Shown: piece by piece, positions 1 through 8,143 of the stretch
How positions within the stretch are numbered: position 1 is the first letter of the stretch
How the letters are laid out: the number at the start of each line of letters is the position of its first letter
Origin: Sutcliffiella rhizosphaerae
Lineage (GTDB): Bacteria; Bacillota; Bacilli; Bacillales; Bacillaceae_I
Length of the DNA: 64,000 nucleotides
NCBI RefSeq assembly: GCF_917563925.1
Contig: NZ_CAKJTJ010000022.1
Coordinates: 1-64,000 of the forward strand
Direction: 5' to 3'
Position numbers and translations under genes: made by a program
The notes under the pieces: generated by a model
What the model saw: only the letters and a program-made list of their open reading frames with translations
Told to the model about the DNA's origin: nothing
The model's database searches: none

Positions 1-227
1 GTAATATACTTACCAATATCAATGCACTAAATATAAGAATATCCGAAAAAAACTCTGACAAACAAAATCCCCCCTATTACAGCTTCTATATTTGTTACAA
101 AATATTTTATGATATAGGATATCTTTTATAATTTTAACATATTTACCCAATTTATTTATCAACTAATTTTGACAAAAATAAAAACTTGAGAAAGGATTAT
201 CTCCCCCAAGCCTTAGATGCTACATAT

Positions 228-896
228 TTAAATATCATCAATTTTTTCAGCGTAAGCTTCTGCTACTAAATTAGCTCCGCGGCTATTCAAATGAATGCCA
301 TCCATTGTCAGGTGTAAACCTCTCGTAGCAGACAGCTTGTCTATTCGTTTTGCACTTTTGTAAAAGAATACATCTTTAACAAGTTGGACAACACCAATGT
401 TTAGGAAATCAGAACTTCTTCTGGTTTCTAATTCTTCCATGAACTTCGCCTGCAAATCAATAAACGTGACAGCCTTTTGTTGTTTAGCAATTTCCTCAAT
501 AATTATCGAGAGGTTTAAAAGGCCTCGATTGGATGAATTAATGGTTTCTCCAATTACTGCTGGGGAAACCACCACTACACGCTTAGCTGCCTTTTTTACG
601 ATTTCAAGGACACTCTCATAGAAGTCTTTAAACTCCTCTGATCCTCTCGTTATAGGCTGAGCCTGCACCTTCAAAAGACGGGAGTAAATATCATTCACAC
701 CAATCCACAGAAATGCTAAATCAAAATCTTTCTCCATTTCTTTCTTCATTAACCTGGTATGTAAACTTTTCACTGTCTCGCCAGCCTTGCTTATATTCAC
801 AAAGGTAACGTTTGGATATTTCTTTTTTAAAATCTTGAAAAAGGAAACCCCTGGGCTTCCATCTGTTAAACTATCACCGATGCAGGCTATCTTCAT
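228..896 (-). CDS. SGNH/GDSL-family hydrolase
   Basis: Cytoplasmic esterase/lipase-type hydrolase of 222 aa. The family's block I GDSL sits at residues 7-10 with the nucleophile Ser9, block III GVND is at 66-69, and the block V pair is Asp199/His202 (DGIH). There is no signal peptide, so it probably acts inside the cell; the substrate cannot be read from the sequence. The ATG follows an AAGGAGGAG ribosome site at normal spacing. The gene is monocistronic in this window. Fold assignment is secure, substrate unknown. Confidence 0.85.
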   Translation of the reverse strand: MKIACIGDSLTDGSPGVSFFKILKKKYPNVTFVNISKAGETVKSLHTRLMKKEMEKDFDLAFLWIGVNDIYSRLLKVQAQPITRGSEEFKDFYESVLEIVKKAAKRVVVVSPAVIGETINSSNRGLLNLSIIIEEIAKQQKAVTFIDLQAKFMEELETRRSSDFLNIGVVQLVKDVFFYKSAKRIDKLSATRGLHLTMDGIHLNSRGANLVAEAYAEKIDDI

Positions 897-951
897 GTTG
901 GCTCCTCCTTAGAGAATAGTATCTCTATATTACCAGATATAATTAAACTTA

Positions 952-1368
952 TTATCTATCAAAGTACATCTTGTATTGAATAAATCCTAAAAGGAGAGTA
1001 TTCGCTAGAAATATAGGAACTACATAACTTAAAAATCCATCTATTATGGATAAATTCTTCAGAACTAACAAAATACCCATAGATATTATAAATAAAGCTG
1101 GCACCAGCATTTTATTACTTTTGGGTGCAAGTCGATAAACCGTTATACCCACTCCAGCCATTAAAAAAAAGGCAGCTAATATTAGTGAGGAAATCCAGAT
1201 TATCCCGATTGGGCTGTGCTCCGTTGGCAGGCCTTGAAACAATATGAACTACCAACTAATTAGAAAAATAACCAATACTATTATATTTATTTTTAATGTC
1301 TTTTTCTTTTTCAAACGCAAAAAAATAAGTGGACTTATGAAAGCTCCAAAAAGTACATAACTGGCCAC
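952..1368 (-). pseudogene. Small membrane protein gene split by one in-frame amber codon
   Basis: A GTG at 1366-1368, preceded by AGGAGG, opens a frame of 39 codons that is hydrophobic in two parts and ends in TAG at 1249-1251. The same frame then runs on for about 98 codons to 952 with three further membrane segments and no good start or ribosome site of its own (nearest start is TTG at 1242). The simplest reading is a single gene of about 138 codons with four to five membrane spans, broken by one nonsense mutation. A sequencing error or amber read-through would look the same. The family is not recognised. It lies just downstream of the zinc peptidase gene. Confidence 0.55.
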
Positions 1369-1392
1369 CCTTATTCCTCCTCGTATTACATA

Positions 1393-2232
1393 TTATCGAG
1401 AAAGCCATTCCTGCACATCCTCTATGAAATGTTTTTCTTTCCATGCTACAATTGCTGTATGTTCTCCTAATCTTTTCTTCTGGTATTGAAAAAATTGATC
1501 TCCGATATAATACGCTAGTCTAGCGTTTTTAAATGTTAATCCACCCCTGATAGAAAACCACTCTCGGAAAATAGATCCCGAATCTTCCTGTTCTACATCC
1601 TTCGCGAACGCTTTCTTAATCTCGGAGAAATGTGTGCTGGCAAATTCAATCCATTCTTCCCCTTCATCATTAAAAGAAAAATACACAGATGGCTTCAAAT
1701 CAGGAATGATATTCCTTGAAAAATGAGTCGCAGCCCCTTCCTGATTTATCCATATCAGTGGATGATTCCACGCCATTTTTGTCCAGTCAGTACCAGCTTT
1801 ATCGGAAAGCAAATTATGTGCAGCATGACCAAACTCATGAGCTACGATTACTCTTAAGTGATCGGGATCTGACGATAATTTTTCAAGGGCAAAGGTAATA
1901 TCGGGAATAACTTGTTTATGCGTGTAAGCATTGGATCCATAACCGCCAACAATGAGATTCACTCCTATCGGGAGGTCTAACTTGTATAGCTCAGCAAATG
2001 TTTGAGATACTTCTTGAATAATTGGTACGATACGTTTGTGGGTTTCTAAAATAGAAGGAATCGAATCAGGATACTTAGTCAAAGATGTCATATGGCGTTC
2101 CTCTGTATCTTGACAATGATAAGAAAAGTATTCATGAAAAATGGCAGGATATGTTTCATAATAGCTTCTTAAGAATGGTATGGTTCTCTTTTCTTTTGCA
2201 AGAAAAAATGGAACTGTATCAATGATTTGCAT
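1393..2232 (-). CDS. Putative zinc metallopeptidase (HEFGH gluzincin type)
   Basis: A 279-aa protein without signal peptide. HEFGH at residues 132-136 supplies the two zinc histidines and catalytic Glu, and Glu165 in the WINQEG stretch is a plausible third ligand, as in gluzincins and DUF2268-like proteins. It is therefore predicted to be a cytoplasmic peptidase. Start ATG follows GGAGGG. The split membrane gene begins 24 bases downstream, so they may have been co-transcribed. A second gene with an HEYHH site (17365-18312) is a lipoprotein and is not a close copy. Confidence 0.6.
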   Translation of the reverse strand: MQIIDTVPFFLAKEKRTIPFLRSYYETYPAIFHEYFSYHCQDTEERHMTSLTKYPDSIPSILETHKRIVPIIQEVSQTFAELYKLDLPIGVNLIVGGYGSNAYTHKQVIPDITFALEKLSSDPDHLRVIVAHEFGHAAHNLLSDKAGTDWTKMAWNHPLIWINQEGAATHFSRNIIPDLKPSVYFSFNDEGEEWIEFASTHFSEIKKAFAKDVEQEDSGSIFREWFSIRGGLTFKNARLAYYIGDQFFQYQKKRLGEHTAIVAWKEKHFIEDVQEWLSR

Positions 2233-2321
2233 AGTATCCCTCCTATGCCAATTATTTCAAACTTTTCAAACAGTTACAATAAAAAAAACACAACCCTGTA
2301 TTAGGATTGTGCCAGATTTAT

Positions 2322-2822
2322 TTATCCTTTGTAACTTATTTCACCAGTTTCTACTAATTCTTTCAGTCCCATAAACATCAGATTCCAACCATGCTCGCTT
2401 CCAGAGTGGTACTCACCAAGTGCTTTTTGTAAATCAGCTTCTGTCCAATTTTCTTCTGGAGCTACATGAATAAGCTGAGTAAAAGTCATTTCACTACCTT
2501 GTTCTGTTTTTTTCAATAAAACGGTGATGGTATCTTCTAACTCACTGAACTGAGGCATTTTAAATGTAAATACCAATTTTTTCGGCGGATCAATCTCTAA
2601 ATACTCCCCAACTGCCCTGTAATCTTTACCTTCTCTGTGATCAACTATTTCCCAAGTTCCCCCTACTTTTGGGTCATTTTTTGCCACTTTGTTTGTTCCT
2701 TCTAATGTAAAAAACCATTTGCGCATCATATCTGGATTGAGCCATGCATCAAATACTCTTTCTGGTGCTACATCAAAGTTTCTAGTCATAGTTAAAGTGG
2801 TAGTGGATACGTTATGCATCAT
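2322..2822 (-). CDS. AHSA1/SRPBCC-domain protein
   Basis: About 166 aa of the Aha1/START-like SRPBCC fold: the opening TMTRNFDVAPERVFDAW and the stretch KLVFTFKMPQF are typical of the family. These proteins bind hydrophobic small molecules or act as stress-related accessory proteins; the ligand is unknown. Three ATG codons lie in a row at 2819-2827; the AAAGGAG site favours the second or third, so the long upstream open frame is not used. It overlaps or abuts the end of the ArsR gene, and an ArsR repressor followed by an AHSA1 gene is a common autoregulated pair. Confidence 0.8.
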   Translation of the reverse strand: MMHNVSTTTLTMTRNFDVAPERVFDAWLNPDMMRKWFFTLEGTNKVAKNDPKVGGTWEIVDHREGKDYRAVGEYLEIDPPKKLVFTFKMPQFSELEDTITVLLKKTEQGSEMTFTQLIHVAPEENWTEADLQKALGEYHSGSEHGWNLMFMGLKELVETGEISYKG

Positions 2823-2832
2823 CATTCTCCTT

Positions 2833-3174
2833 TTAATGTTCCTTTTTCTTAGCTTGTTGCAGTTCTTTTTCCAGTAAATCAAAACGATTGCTCCAAAATT
2901 TTTCATAAAAGCGGAGCCATTTTGTTGCTTGAGATAATGCGTCCACATTAAGTTGGCAAATGTGGGTTCTACCGCTTATCCTTCTGTTTACAAGTTGGGC
3001 ACGTTCAAGTACTTTAATGTGCTTAGAAATAGCCGCGAGAGACATATCAAATGGCTCGGCGAGTTCTGAGACCGTCCTTTCTTTCTCCGACATCATCTGA
3101 ACGATTTCCCTTCTAGTCGAATCAGCCAAAGCATGAAAAATATCATCTAAATGTTCTTCATTATATTTAACCAT
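2833..3174 (-). CDS. ArsR-family transcriptional regulator
   Basis: A 113-aa winged-helix repressor. The stretch around residues 13-30 (HALADSTRREIVQMM) and the recognition region MSLAAISKHIKVLERAQLV match ArsR/SmtB regulators. No metal-binding Cys cluster of the ArsR alpha-3 type is obvious; Cys occurs only once, late. It is the first gene of a pair with the AHSA1 protein. There is no ribosome site before the ATG; the promoter places transcription start on or next to the A of ATG, so the mRNA is probably leaderless. Two matching inverted repeats flank the promoter and are likely its own operators. Confidence 0.85.
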   Translation of the reverse strand: MVKYNEEHLDDIFHALADSTRREIVQMMSEKERTVSELAEPFDMSLAAISKHIKVLERAQLVNRRISGRTHICQLNVDALSQATKWLRFYEKFWSNRFDLLEKELQQAKKKEH

Positions 3175-3224
3175 ATAGTTAAATATAAACTAAACCCACT
3201 ATTTATTCAACCATTTAGTTAAAT
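3165..3224 (-). promoter_or_regulatory. arsR promoter with two operators, probably leaderless
   Basis: On the minus strand a -35 TTGAAT (3205-3210) is 17 bases from a -10 TATATT (3182-3187), and the ATG of arsR begins 7 bases further on, so there is no room for a leader. Two copies of ATTTAAC-N6-GTTAAAT lie at 3165-3184 and 3205-3224 (the second with one mismatch), 40 bases apart centre to centre. One covers the -35 element and the other covers the start codon. This is the arrangement expected of tight autorepression. Confidence 0.6.
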
Positions 3225-3315
3225 AAAATAGGGTGTTTGAAAATCGACTCGTAATTACAATTCGATAAAGGTATATTAAATACTTTTGTGGTAGGGGGGG
3301 CTGCAAGACCTTTTG

Positions 3316-3400
3316 CAATTTGTCCGAATAATTAGCGGGGGTGTCCATATTACTTGGTGATGTCCGAAATATCATTCTGAGTGTCCGAATAATGCAATTT
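3316..3400. repeat. Short tandem repeat array, about 20-nt period (TGTCCGAAT)
   Basis: The motif TGTCC with GAATAAT-like continuation starts at 3321, 3342, 3361 and 3382, giving four units at 19-21 nt spacing. The sequence between units is only loosely conserved. The array is intergenic, upstream of the arsR promoter, and the open frames crossing it have no coding character. Confidence 0.6.
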
Positions 3401-3446
3401 AGTCCTATCACCTTCGCAGTATAATGGAATCTCCCTAAAAATAACC

Positions 3447-3644
3447 TTAATTTTCACGTGGATTCATGCCACACAAATAAAGGATAGGTACCAACTCATA
3501 TTTTTTGACTATTTCCTTAGAAAAGTGATCATTATAGATCGAGTCGACAATTTTACTACTTTTTTTATTTTGCCCATAATACCCTTCAACAAATCGGTCG
3601 ATGTGCCAAGGGGAAACCTTACAGACTGACCGGAAGACATCTTC
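3447..3644 (-). pseudogene. Possible gene remnant (C-terminal fragment)
   Basis: One frame is open for 65 codons and reads like a real protein tail (for example SPWHIDRFVEGYYGQ and YELVPILYLCGMN), ending in TAA at 3447-3449. There is no start codon with a ribosome site, and the upstream side closes at TAA 3645-3647. The rest of this otherwise empty stretch between 3412 and 3713 shows nothing else. It is probably the remains of a lost gene; the family is not recognised. Confidence 0.3.
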
Positions 3645-3713
3645 TTAACGGAGTGGCTTATGATCTCAATGGCAAAGGAGCTGTTCTAAACTTGAAAATC
3701 TATACTTTCTAAC

Positions 3714-3747
3714 TAAAAAAATCCCTGCACTCTTAACGAGTACAGGA
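3714..3747 (-). terminator. Rho-independent terminator of the secreted peptidase gene
   Basis: Minus-strand stem CCTGTACTC / GAGTGCAGG with a 5-base loop is followed by a run of seven T. It lies ten bases after the stop of the gene at 3757-4479. Confidence 0.8.
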
Positions 3748-3756
3748 ATCCAACTA

Positions 3757-4479
3757 TTATCTCCACCACCAAGCTTGCGATCCGTATGGAAATTCTACAC
3801 GACTGTCCATATGGGTGAATCCACTTTCACTGTAGATTCCACTAAATCCTGAGCTTTTAGCTGCGTTTTGAACGGTTGCATTGCTAACACCAGATACACT
3901 GATGTCTGCTGCAATACCGTATGTGTGTTGGCTGTTAGATGCGCCGCCAACATTGCGGTTGTGAGAGATGCTTCTAAATCCAGAATTAATATTAATTGGT
4001 CTATTTCCAAGCTTTACACGAACGGCTTCTAGCTTGTACATCGTGCGTCTAACATTTTCACGCACTGTTGCCGCTGATACATTTCCACCGTTAAATTGAC
4101 TTCCGTCTTTAGAATAAAATTCACTGTAGCTGAAGTGTTTCGTACCATTTGATGATTCCAAGTCATTTAATTTTGCTTGCGTTTGTGGGCCAACAATTCC
4201 ATCTGCAGAAAGGCCATAAGCACGTTGAAACCTAATTACTGCTGCTCTTGTCCCTGGTCCAAATTGACCATCCACTGATACCACAGTCTGTTGTGGAGAA
4301 TCAGCTGCCCAACCTGCCACACGAATTTGCAATTCCCTAACATCTGCACCACTTGATCCTTCACTAAGTGTTCTCGTCCAGTTATATGCGGACGCCTCTT
4401 CTGCTGAAACCAGTGACAAAACCAACCCAAGCATTAATGTAAAACTAAATACCATAAAACTACGATACACTTTTACCAA
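3757..4479 (-). CDS. Secreted peptidoglycan-binding / M15-type D-Ala-D-Ala carboxypeptidase
   Basis: A 240-aa exported cell-wall enzyme. Residues 1-31 are a signal peptide ending in SAEEASA. Residues 40-107 form one PG_binding_1 repeat (GADVRELQ ... GPGTRAAVIRFQ ... DGIVGPQT). The C-terminal half is a peptidase M15/YcbK-type domain with the expected zinc ligands His185, Asp192 and His223 and the aromatic tail at the end. It should trim peptidoglycan stem peptides or act as an endopeptidase in the wall. The start is TTG after GGGAGAGA. Single gene with its own terminator. Confidence 0.85.
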   Translation of the reverse strand: MVKVYRSFMVFSFTLMLGLVLSLVSAEEASAYNWTRTLSEGSSGADVRELQIRVAGWAADSPQQTVVSVDGQFGPGTRAAVIRFQRAYGLSADGIVGPQTQAKLNDLESSNGTKHFSYSEFYSKDGSQFNGGNVSAATVRENVRRTMYKLEAVRVKLGNRPININSGFRSISHNRNVGGASNSQHTYGIAADISVSGVSNATVQNAAKSSGFSGIYSESGFTHMDSRVEFPYGSQAWWWR

Positions 4480-4703
4480 TTTACATCTCTCCCAACCACA
4501 ATTATTTTTTTGAATTTTCCTTCAAAGAAAAGTGCAGTTACAACAACGACTAAATGTATATCTAGGAGATTACTAGATTAGTAGAATCAAATCCTCCTTT
4601 CATAAAAAATTTAGGTAGATTATGTAATTTCTTGAAGTTCACCTTTATATTACTTCATTTTGATAGTTTAAAAAGGAAATATTCCTAGAAGAATTAGAAT
4701 ATA

Positions 4704-4739
4704 TTGACATAAGATGAATTATATATCATAATGATATAT
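4704..4739 (+). promoter_or_regulatory. padR promoter with perfect 9-1-9 palindrome
   Basis: TTGACA (4704-4709), 17-base spacer, CATAAT (4727-4732) is a near-consensus SigA promoter. A perfect palindrome ATATATCAT-A-ATGATATAT occupies 4721-4739, right over the -10 element, and is the obvious operator for the PadR repressor encoded next. Confidence 0.65.
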
Positions 4740-4766
4740 ATCAATAAGATATACAGAGGTGCAATC

Positions 4767-5312
4767 ATGACAAAAGAAAATACTCAATTCGCTATCCTCG
4801 GTCTTCTTACAACGGGCTGTAACACTGGATATACGATCAAACAAATGATGGATGGCAGCTTAAATCATTTTTGGAAAATTAGTTATGGGCAAATCTATCC
4901 CACATTAAAGCTGTTAGTTGATAAGGGATATGCCACTGTGGAAGAAACGAAACAAGAAGGTAAGCCAGACAAGAAAGAGTATCAAATAACGGCAAAGGGA
5001 GAAGAAGCGCTTAGGGGCTGGCTGGTGAACGATGTTCCAAACCTGGAGACAATAAAAAACGAACTACTCTTAAAGCTTTTTTTCAGCAGGCATCAAGAGA
5101 ACACCTTAACCATAGAACATATCCAACTCTACAAACAAAAACTTCAAGAACGTTATCAGACCTATGAAACGATCAAAAACGATTTAAGCAAACATCATAT
5201 GAGCAACGCAGACGCAACCTTTTGGATTATCACCTTAGATTTCGGACTAATAACGACTAAAGCTGCGATTGACTGGTGTGAAGAAACAATATCAAAACTA
5301 ATGGAGGTATGA
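4767..5312 (+). CDS. PadR-family transcriptional regulator
   Basis: About 181 aa from the ATG at 4767, chosen because GAGGTG precedes it; the 12-codon-longer frame has no ribosome site. The N-terminal winged helix (FAILGLLTTGCNTGYTIKQ, then GQIYPTLKLLVDKGY and PDKKEYQITAKGEEAL) is classic PadR, followed by the long helical C-terminal dimerisation domain (Vir_act_alpha_C). It overlaps the next gene by ATGA, so the two are translationally coupled. It most likely represses its own operon through the palindrome at 4721-4739 and responds to an unknown ligand. Confidence 0.9.
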   Translation: MTKENTQFAILGLLTTGCNTGYTIKQMMDGSLNHFWKISYGQIYPTLKLLVDKGYATVEETKQEGKPDKKEYQITAKGEEALRGWLVNDVPNLETIKNELLLKLFFSRHQENTLTIEHIQLYKQKLQERYQTYETIKNDLSKHHMSNADATFWIITLDFGLITTKAAIDWCEETISKLMEV

Positions 5313-5794
5313 AAATGGGAGTATCTTTATTTCCGGGACGTTATACGATAACAGATAACAACGAAGACATTGTTGTATTTGTAATAGGGATGAGAATTAA
5401 TAAGTGGTGGGCTATGCATAAATGGTTGCCTGTATTGATGGCAATGCCTCCAATGATACGAGAACTATACATGAATAAAGAGCTTGGGTGCCTTTCCATG
5501 GAAAACTTCTCAAGGCTCAGGACTACCCTTTTAATTCAATACTGGCAGTCTGAGAAGCATCTCATGGCTTATGCTCGTGGGCAGAAACACCTCAAGGCTT
5601 GGGCAGATTTCAACAAAAAAGTAGGAAATAATGATGCAGTTGGGATATATCATGAAACCTATATTGTTCCAAAAGGGAACTATGAATCTATTTATGGAAA
5701 TATGCCAAAGTTTGGGCTAGGCAAGGTAATGGGTACGACACCAATTACTGCCACTACTAAATCTGCAGAACATCGTTTGAAAAAAACTCCGTAA
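5309..5794 (+). CDS. DUF4188-family protein (haem/monooxygenase-like fold)
   Basis: A 161-aa protein with the DUF4188 pattern: FVIGMRINKWWAMHKWLPV near the start, then the QYWQSEKHLMAYARG stretch and the HETY strand. The family belongs to the dimeric alpha-beta barrel group that includes small monooxygenases, but its reaction is not established. The gene starts inside the stop of padR (ATGA), so its expression depends on that regulator. A strong terminator follows. Confidence 0.7.
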   Translation: MKMGVSLFPGRYTITDNNEDIVVFVIGMRINKWWAMHKWLPVLMAMPPMIRELYMNKELGCLSMENFSRLRTTLLIQYWQSEKHLMAYARGQKHLKAWADFNKKVGNNDAVGIYHETYIVPKGNYESIYGNMPKFGLGKVMGTTPITATTKSAEHRLKKTP

Positions 5795-5808
5795 GAACTA
5801 TCAGATAA

Positions 5809-5846
5809 GGAGCTGTCCAGAAAGTGAATATTTTCTGGACAGCTCC
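5809..5846. terminator. Bidirectional terminator between convergent genes
   Basis: A 15-bp stem GGAGCTGTCCAGAAA / TTTCTGGACAGCTCC with a 7-8 base loop lies between the ends of the DUF4188 gene (plus) and the acetyltransferase gene (minus). Confidence 0.85.
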
Positions 5847-5857
5847 TTCTTCATGCA

Positions 5858-6358
5858 CTAAAATTGCATTTCATAATATGGCTCTTCTTGCTTTGTATCT
5901 TCAAACCACCTCATCTCTACAAACTGAAATCCTAATTTTTGGAGGATATGATGAGATGACGTATTTTTTGGATCAGCTGAAGCGAAGATACATGTAACAG
6001 ATTTAAGTTTTCGTGCTATATCCATACAAGCCTTGGCTGCTTCTGTTGCGTATCCATTTCCCCAAATATCTTTTGCAAAATGATAGATTAGCTCTACTTG
6101 ATTAATGGAAGATTCCACATTAAATCCTGCTGCACCAATAACGTGTCCGCTCGTTTTTTCCACCACTGCATACACAGATATCCCGTTCTTCTCATAGCAA
6201 TCACGGTAAAATTCCAAGTTTTTAGGAATTTTAGAATGAGGAGTAGCCCCAGAACACTGTGCCATTACCTCTTCATCTCCCCAGAATCGTTTTACCTCCA
6301 TTGCATCTTCTTGTTCAAAAACTTTAAGCAACAATCGATCTGTTTCAGCTACCACCAT
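5858..6358 (-). CDS. GNAT-family N-acetyltransferase (RimJ/RimL type)
   Basis: About 166 aa. TDRLLLKVFEQEDA at the start, VIGAAGFNV in the core strand and WGNGYATEAAKACMDIA (the acetyl-CoA loop) identify a RimJ/RimL-like acetyltransferase; substrates may be protein N-termini, amino groups of small molecules or antibiotics. The ATG at 6358 has AAGGTG nine bases upstream and is preferred to the GTG at 6370. It is the last gene of a seven-gene minus-strand run beginning at 10418. Confidence 0.85.
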   Translation of the reverse strand: MVVAETDRLLLKVFEQEDAMEVKRFWGDEEVMAQCSGATPHSKIPKNLEFYRDCYEKNGISVYAVVEKTSGHVIGAAGFNVESSINQVELIYHFAKDIWGNGYATEAAKACMDIARKLKSVTCIFASADPKNTSSHHILQKLGFQFVEMRWFEDTKQEEPYYEMQF

Positions 6359-6366
6359 CTTATTAC

Positions 6367-6885
6367 TCACCTTTTCTTCAACTTATTTAAAATAATACTC
6401 ACTATATTATCAAGCGGTAGAGTTCCATCCACCACTAAATCACAGTCAGGTTTGATACTTTTTTCCATTTCCAAATATGCTGCTCTGCCGAAATTTAAGT
6501 AAAATGCTAAATCTTGGTGGATGTCTTGCAGTCGAATATGATCTCTCAGCATCCTTCTTGCCATGGCAATATCCAAAGGCGTATCGATAAAGATCGATAA
6601 ATCGATATATTTTTTCAATGAATCATTCTTGTACGAGAAAGGATAATCTAACAAAATATATGACTTTGAAGAAATATATTTTTCTATATCCTCTATTAAA
6701 GGTTTCAGGCACCAGAGATTATAATCAGCTCCATCTTCTACCCATTTTATGAGATCATTTGGTCCATTAAAGTCATAATCATCAAAGTGTAGAAGAATAG
6801 AGTCGGGTAACGCCTGCAGCAGTCTTTTCGTTACAGTCGTTTTCCCTCCTCCCGAAAAACCTGAAACAGCAATGATTAAAGTCAA
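6367..6885 (-). CDS. P-loop kinase, uridine/nucleoside-kinase-like
   Basis: A 172-aa protein with Walker A GFSGGGKTT near residue 10, the FDDYDF stretch typical of uridine/pantothenate-kinase relatives, and a RRMLRDHIR lid region. It should phosphorylate a small metabolite with ATP in the cytoplasm. Start is TTG with GGAG ten bases before. It sits between the MFS transporter and the GNAT gene with short gaps, suggesting co-transcription. Exact substrate cannot be inferred. Confidence 0.75.
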   Translation of the reverse strand: MTLIIAVSGFSGGGKTTVTKRLLQALPDSILLHFDDYDFNGPNDLIKWVEDGADYNLWCLKPLIEDIEKYISSKSYILLDYPFSYKNDSLKKYIDLSIFIDTPLDIAMARRMLRDHIRLQDIHQDLAFYLNFGRAAYLEMEKSIKPDCDLVVDGTLPLDNIVSIILNKLKKR

Positions 6886-6902
6886 TCTAGACCAACTCCG
6901 TT

Positions 6903-8126
6903 CTATACATGTACTTGCTTGGTTTCTTCACGAAAGTAGTCATCTTTGCTTTTACCCATTACCGTTAGTAAAAGTATCGTAGCAAAAAGTGTTCCGACAA
7001 CTGCAAATACTATACAAACGAACTGTAATGAAAACCATTCTGCTAGAAAACCAAGTAATAGGGTCAAAAGGATTTGTACAAACCCTTGAAACATATCAGC
7101 TATACTTGCAAATCTACCCATAATATTCACTGGTACCGTATTTTGAAAAAACGTAGCATATCCTGCATTTGCAAAAGCCATAAAGAAACCTAAAAATACA
7201 AAGGCTGCAGTAGCGGTAAGGAAATCAAAGGATGCATAAAACGCAACGTATCCAATTGCAGTTAGCAGCATACCTCCCCCTAGATAGAGCTTCAAGGAAA
7301 CCTTCTTCGCCACCATCGCAGAGACGGTCGCACCCACTAATGCTCCTAAACCAGTTAAACTCATAATTAATCCATAGTCTCTATCAGTGAGTTGGAGATG
7401 TTGTTTAATAAAGGTTACTTCTTGTGAATCTAACGCAAACCCCATTAATAGAGCAATCTGGAAAAGCAAATAAACACTAATAAAAAACTTCGCTTGCAAA
7501 GCAAAATCCTTCACTGCCTTCCAATCACTTACAAGCGTTTGGAAACGAATTGGTTCTGCCTTTTCTGAACTCTCTTCATCCACATTTGGAAGAAGATATA
7601 AAAAGAAAGAACACACCAAAAACGCTATCCCATTTATCCATATACATATTGACGTATTAAAGAACATAATTAGAAACCCTGCAATCGCAGGACCAATTAA
7701 AAATGCACCATAGCTAGTCATACTCATTAAGGAGTTAAATCTTTTTCTATTTTCCACTGGAATAAGCCTTGTAATATAAACAGAAGAGCTTGGACCAAAA
7801 AAAGCACCGGCAATATTAATTAATAAAATAATAAAATAAATGATCCATAGATGACTAATGAATGGGATAATACATACTAGTATTCCACGTATGATATCAA
7901 TAGAAATCATTAACCTTCTTTTGTTTACACGATCTACTACGCTTCCTGACCAAGTATTTGTAAGTAACATTGCAATTGGTCTAATAATATAAAGACCAGC
8001 AACAGCTGCAGCTGATCCAGTTAGATTCAAAATGGAAAGGTTAAGGGCAACCAAATAAATCCAACTTCCTAGATGAGAGACACCTATTCCTGTTAATAAA
8101 TAAATAGCATATTTATAATGTTTCAC
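6903..8126 (-). CDS. MFS transporter
   Basis: A 407-aa membrane protein with about 12 hydrophobic segments in two six-helix halves and a central loop near residues 190-210 (ESSEKAEPIRF). The loop VVDRVNKRRLMI corresponds to the conserved motif A between helices 2 and 3, and the family is the enterobactin/macrolide-efflux-like MFS_3 group. It probably exports a drug or a product of the neighbouring enzymes. Start is GTG after AAGGTG. Confidence 0.85.
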   Translation of the reverse strand: MKHYKYAIYLLTGIGVSHLGSWIYLVALNLSILNLTGSAAAVAGLYIIRPIAMLLTNTWSGSVVDRVNKRRLMISIDIIRGILVCIIPFISHLWIIYFIILLINIAGAFFGPSSSVYITRLIPVENRKRFNSLMSMTSYGAFLIGPAIAGFLIMFFNTSICIWINGIAFLVCSFFLYLLPNVDEESSEKAEPIRFQTLVSDWKAVKDFALQAKFFISVYLLFQIALLMGFALDSQEVTFIKQHLQLTDRDYGLIMSLTGLGALVGATVSAMVAKKVSLKLYLGGGMLLTAIGYVAFYASFDFLTATAAFVFLGFFMAFANAGYATFFQNTVPVNIMGRFASIADMFQGFVQILLTLLLGFLAEWFSLQFVCIVFAVVGTLFATILLLTVMGKSKDDYFREETKQVHV

Positions 8127-8143
8127 CTGTTTACATCACCTTA

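Noticed and set aside
1256-1444. 62-codon frame upstream of the split membrane gene
   Set aside because: Different frame from the GTG-started membrane gene with a good ribosome site at the same place; composition not protein-like.
3199-3411. 70-codon frame through the TGTCC repeat array
   Set aside because: Runs across the repeat and the arsR promoter; no ribosome site or coding character.
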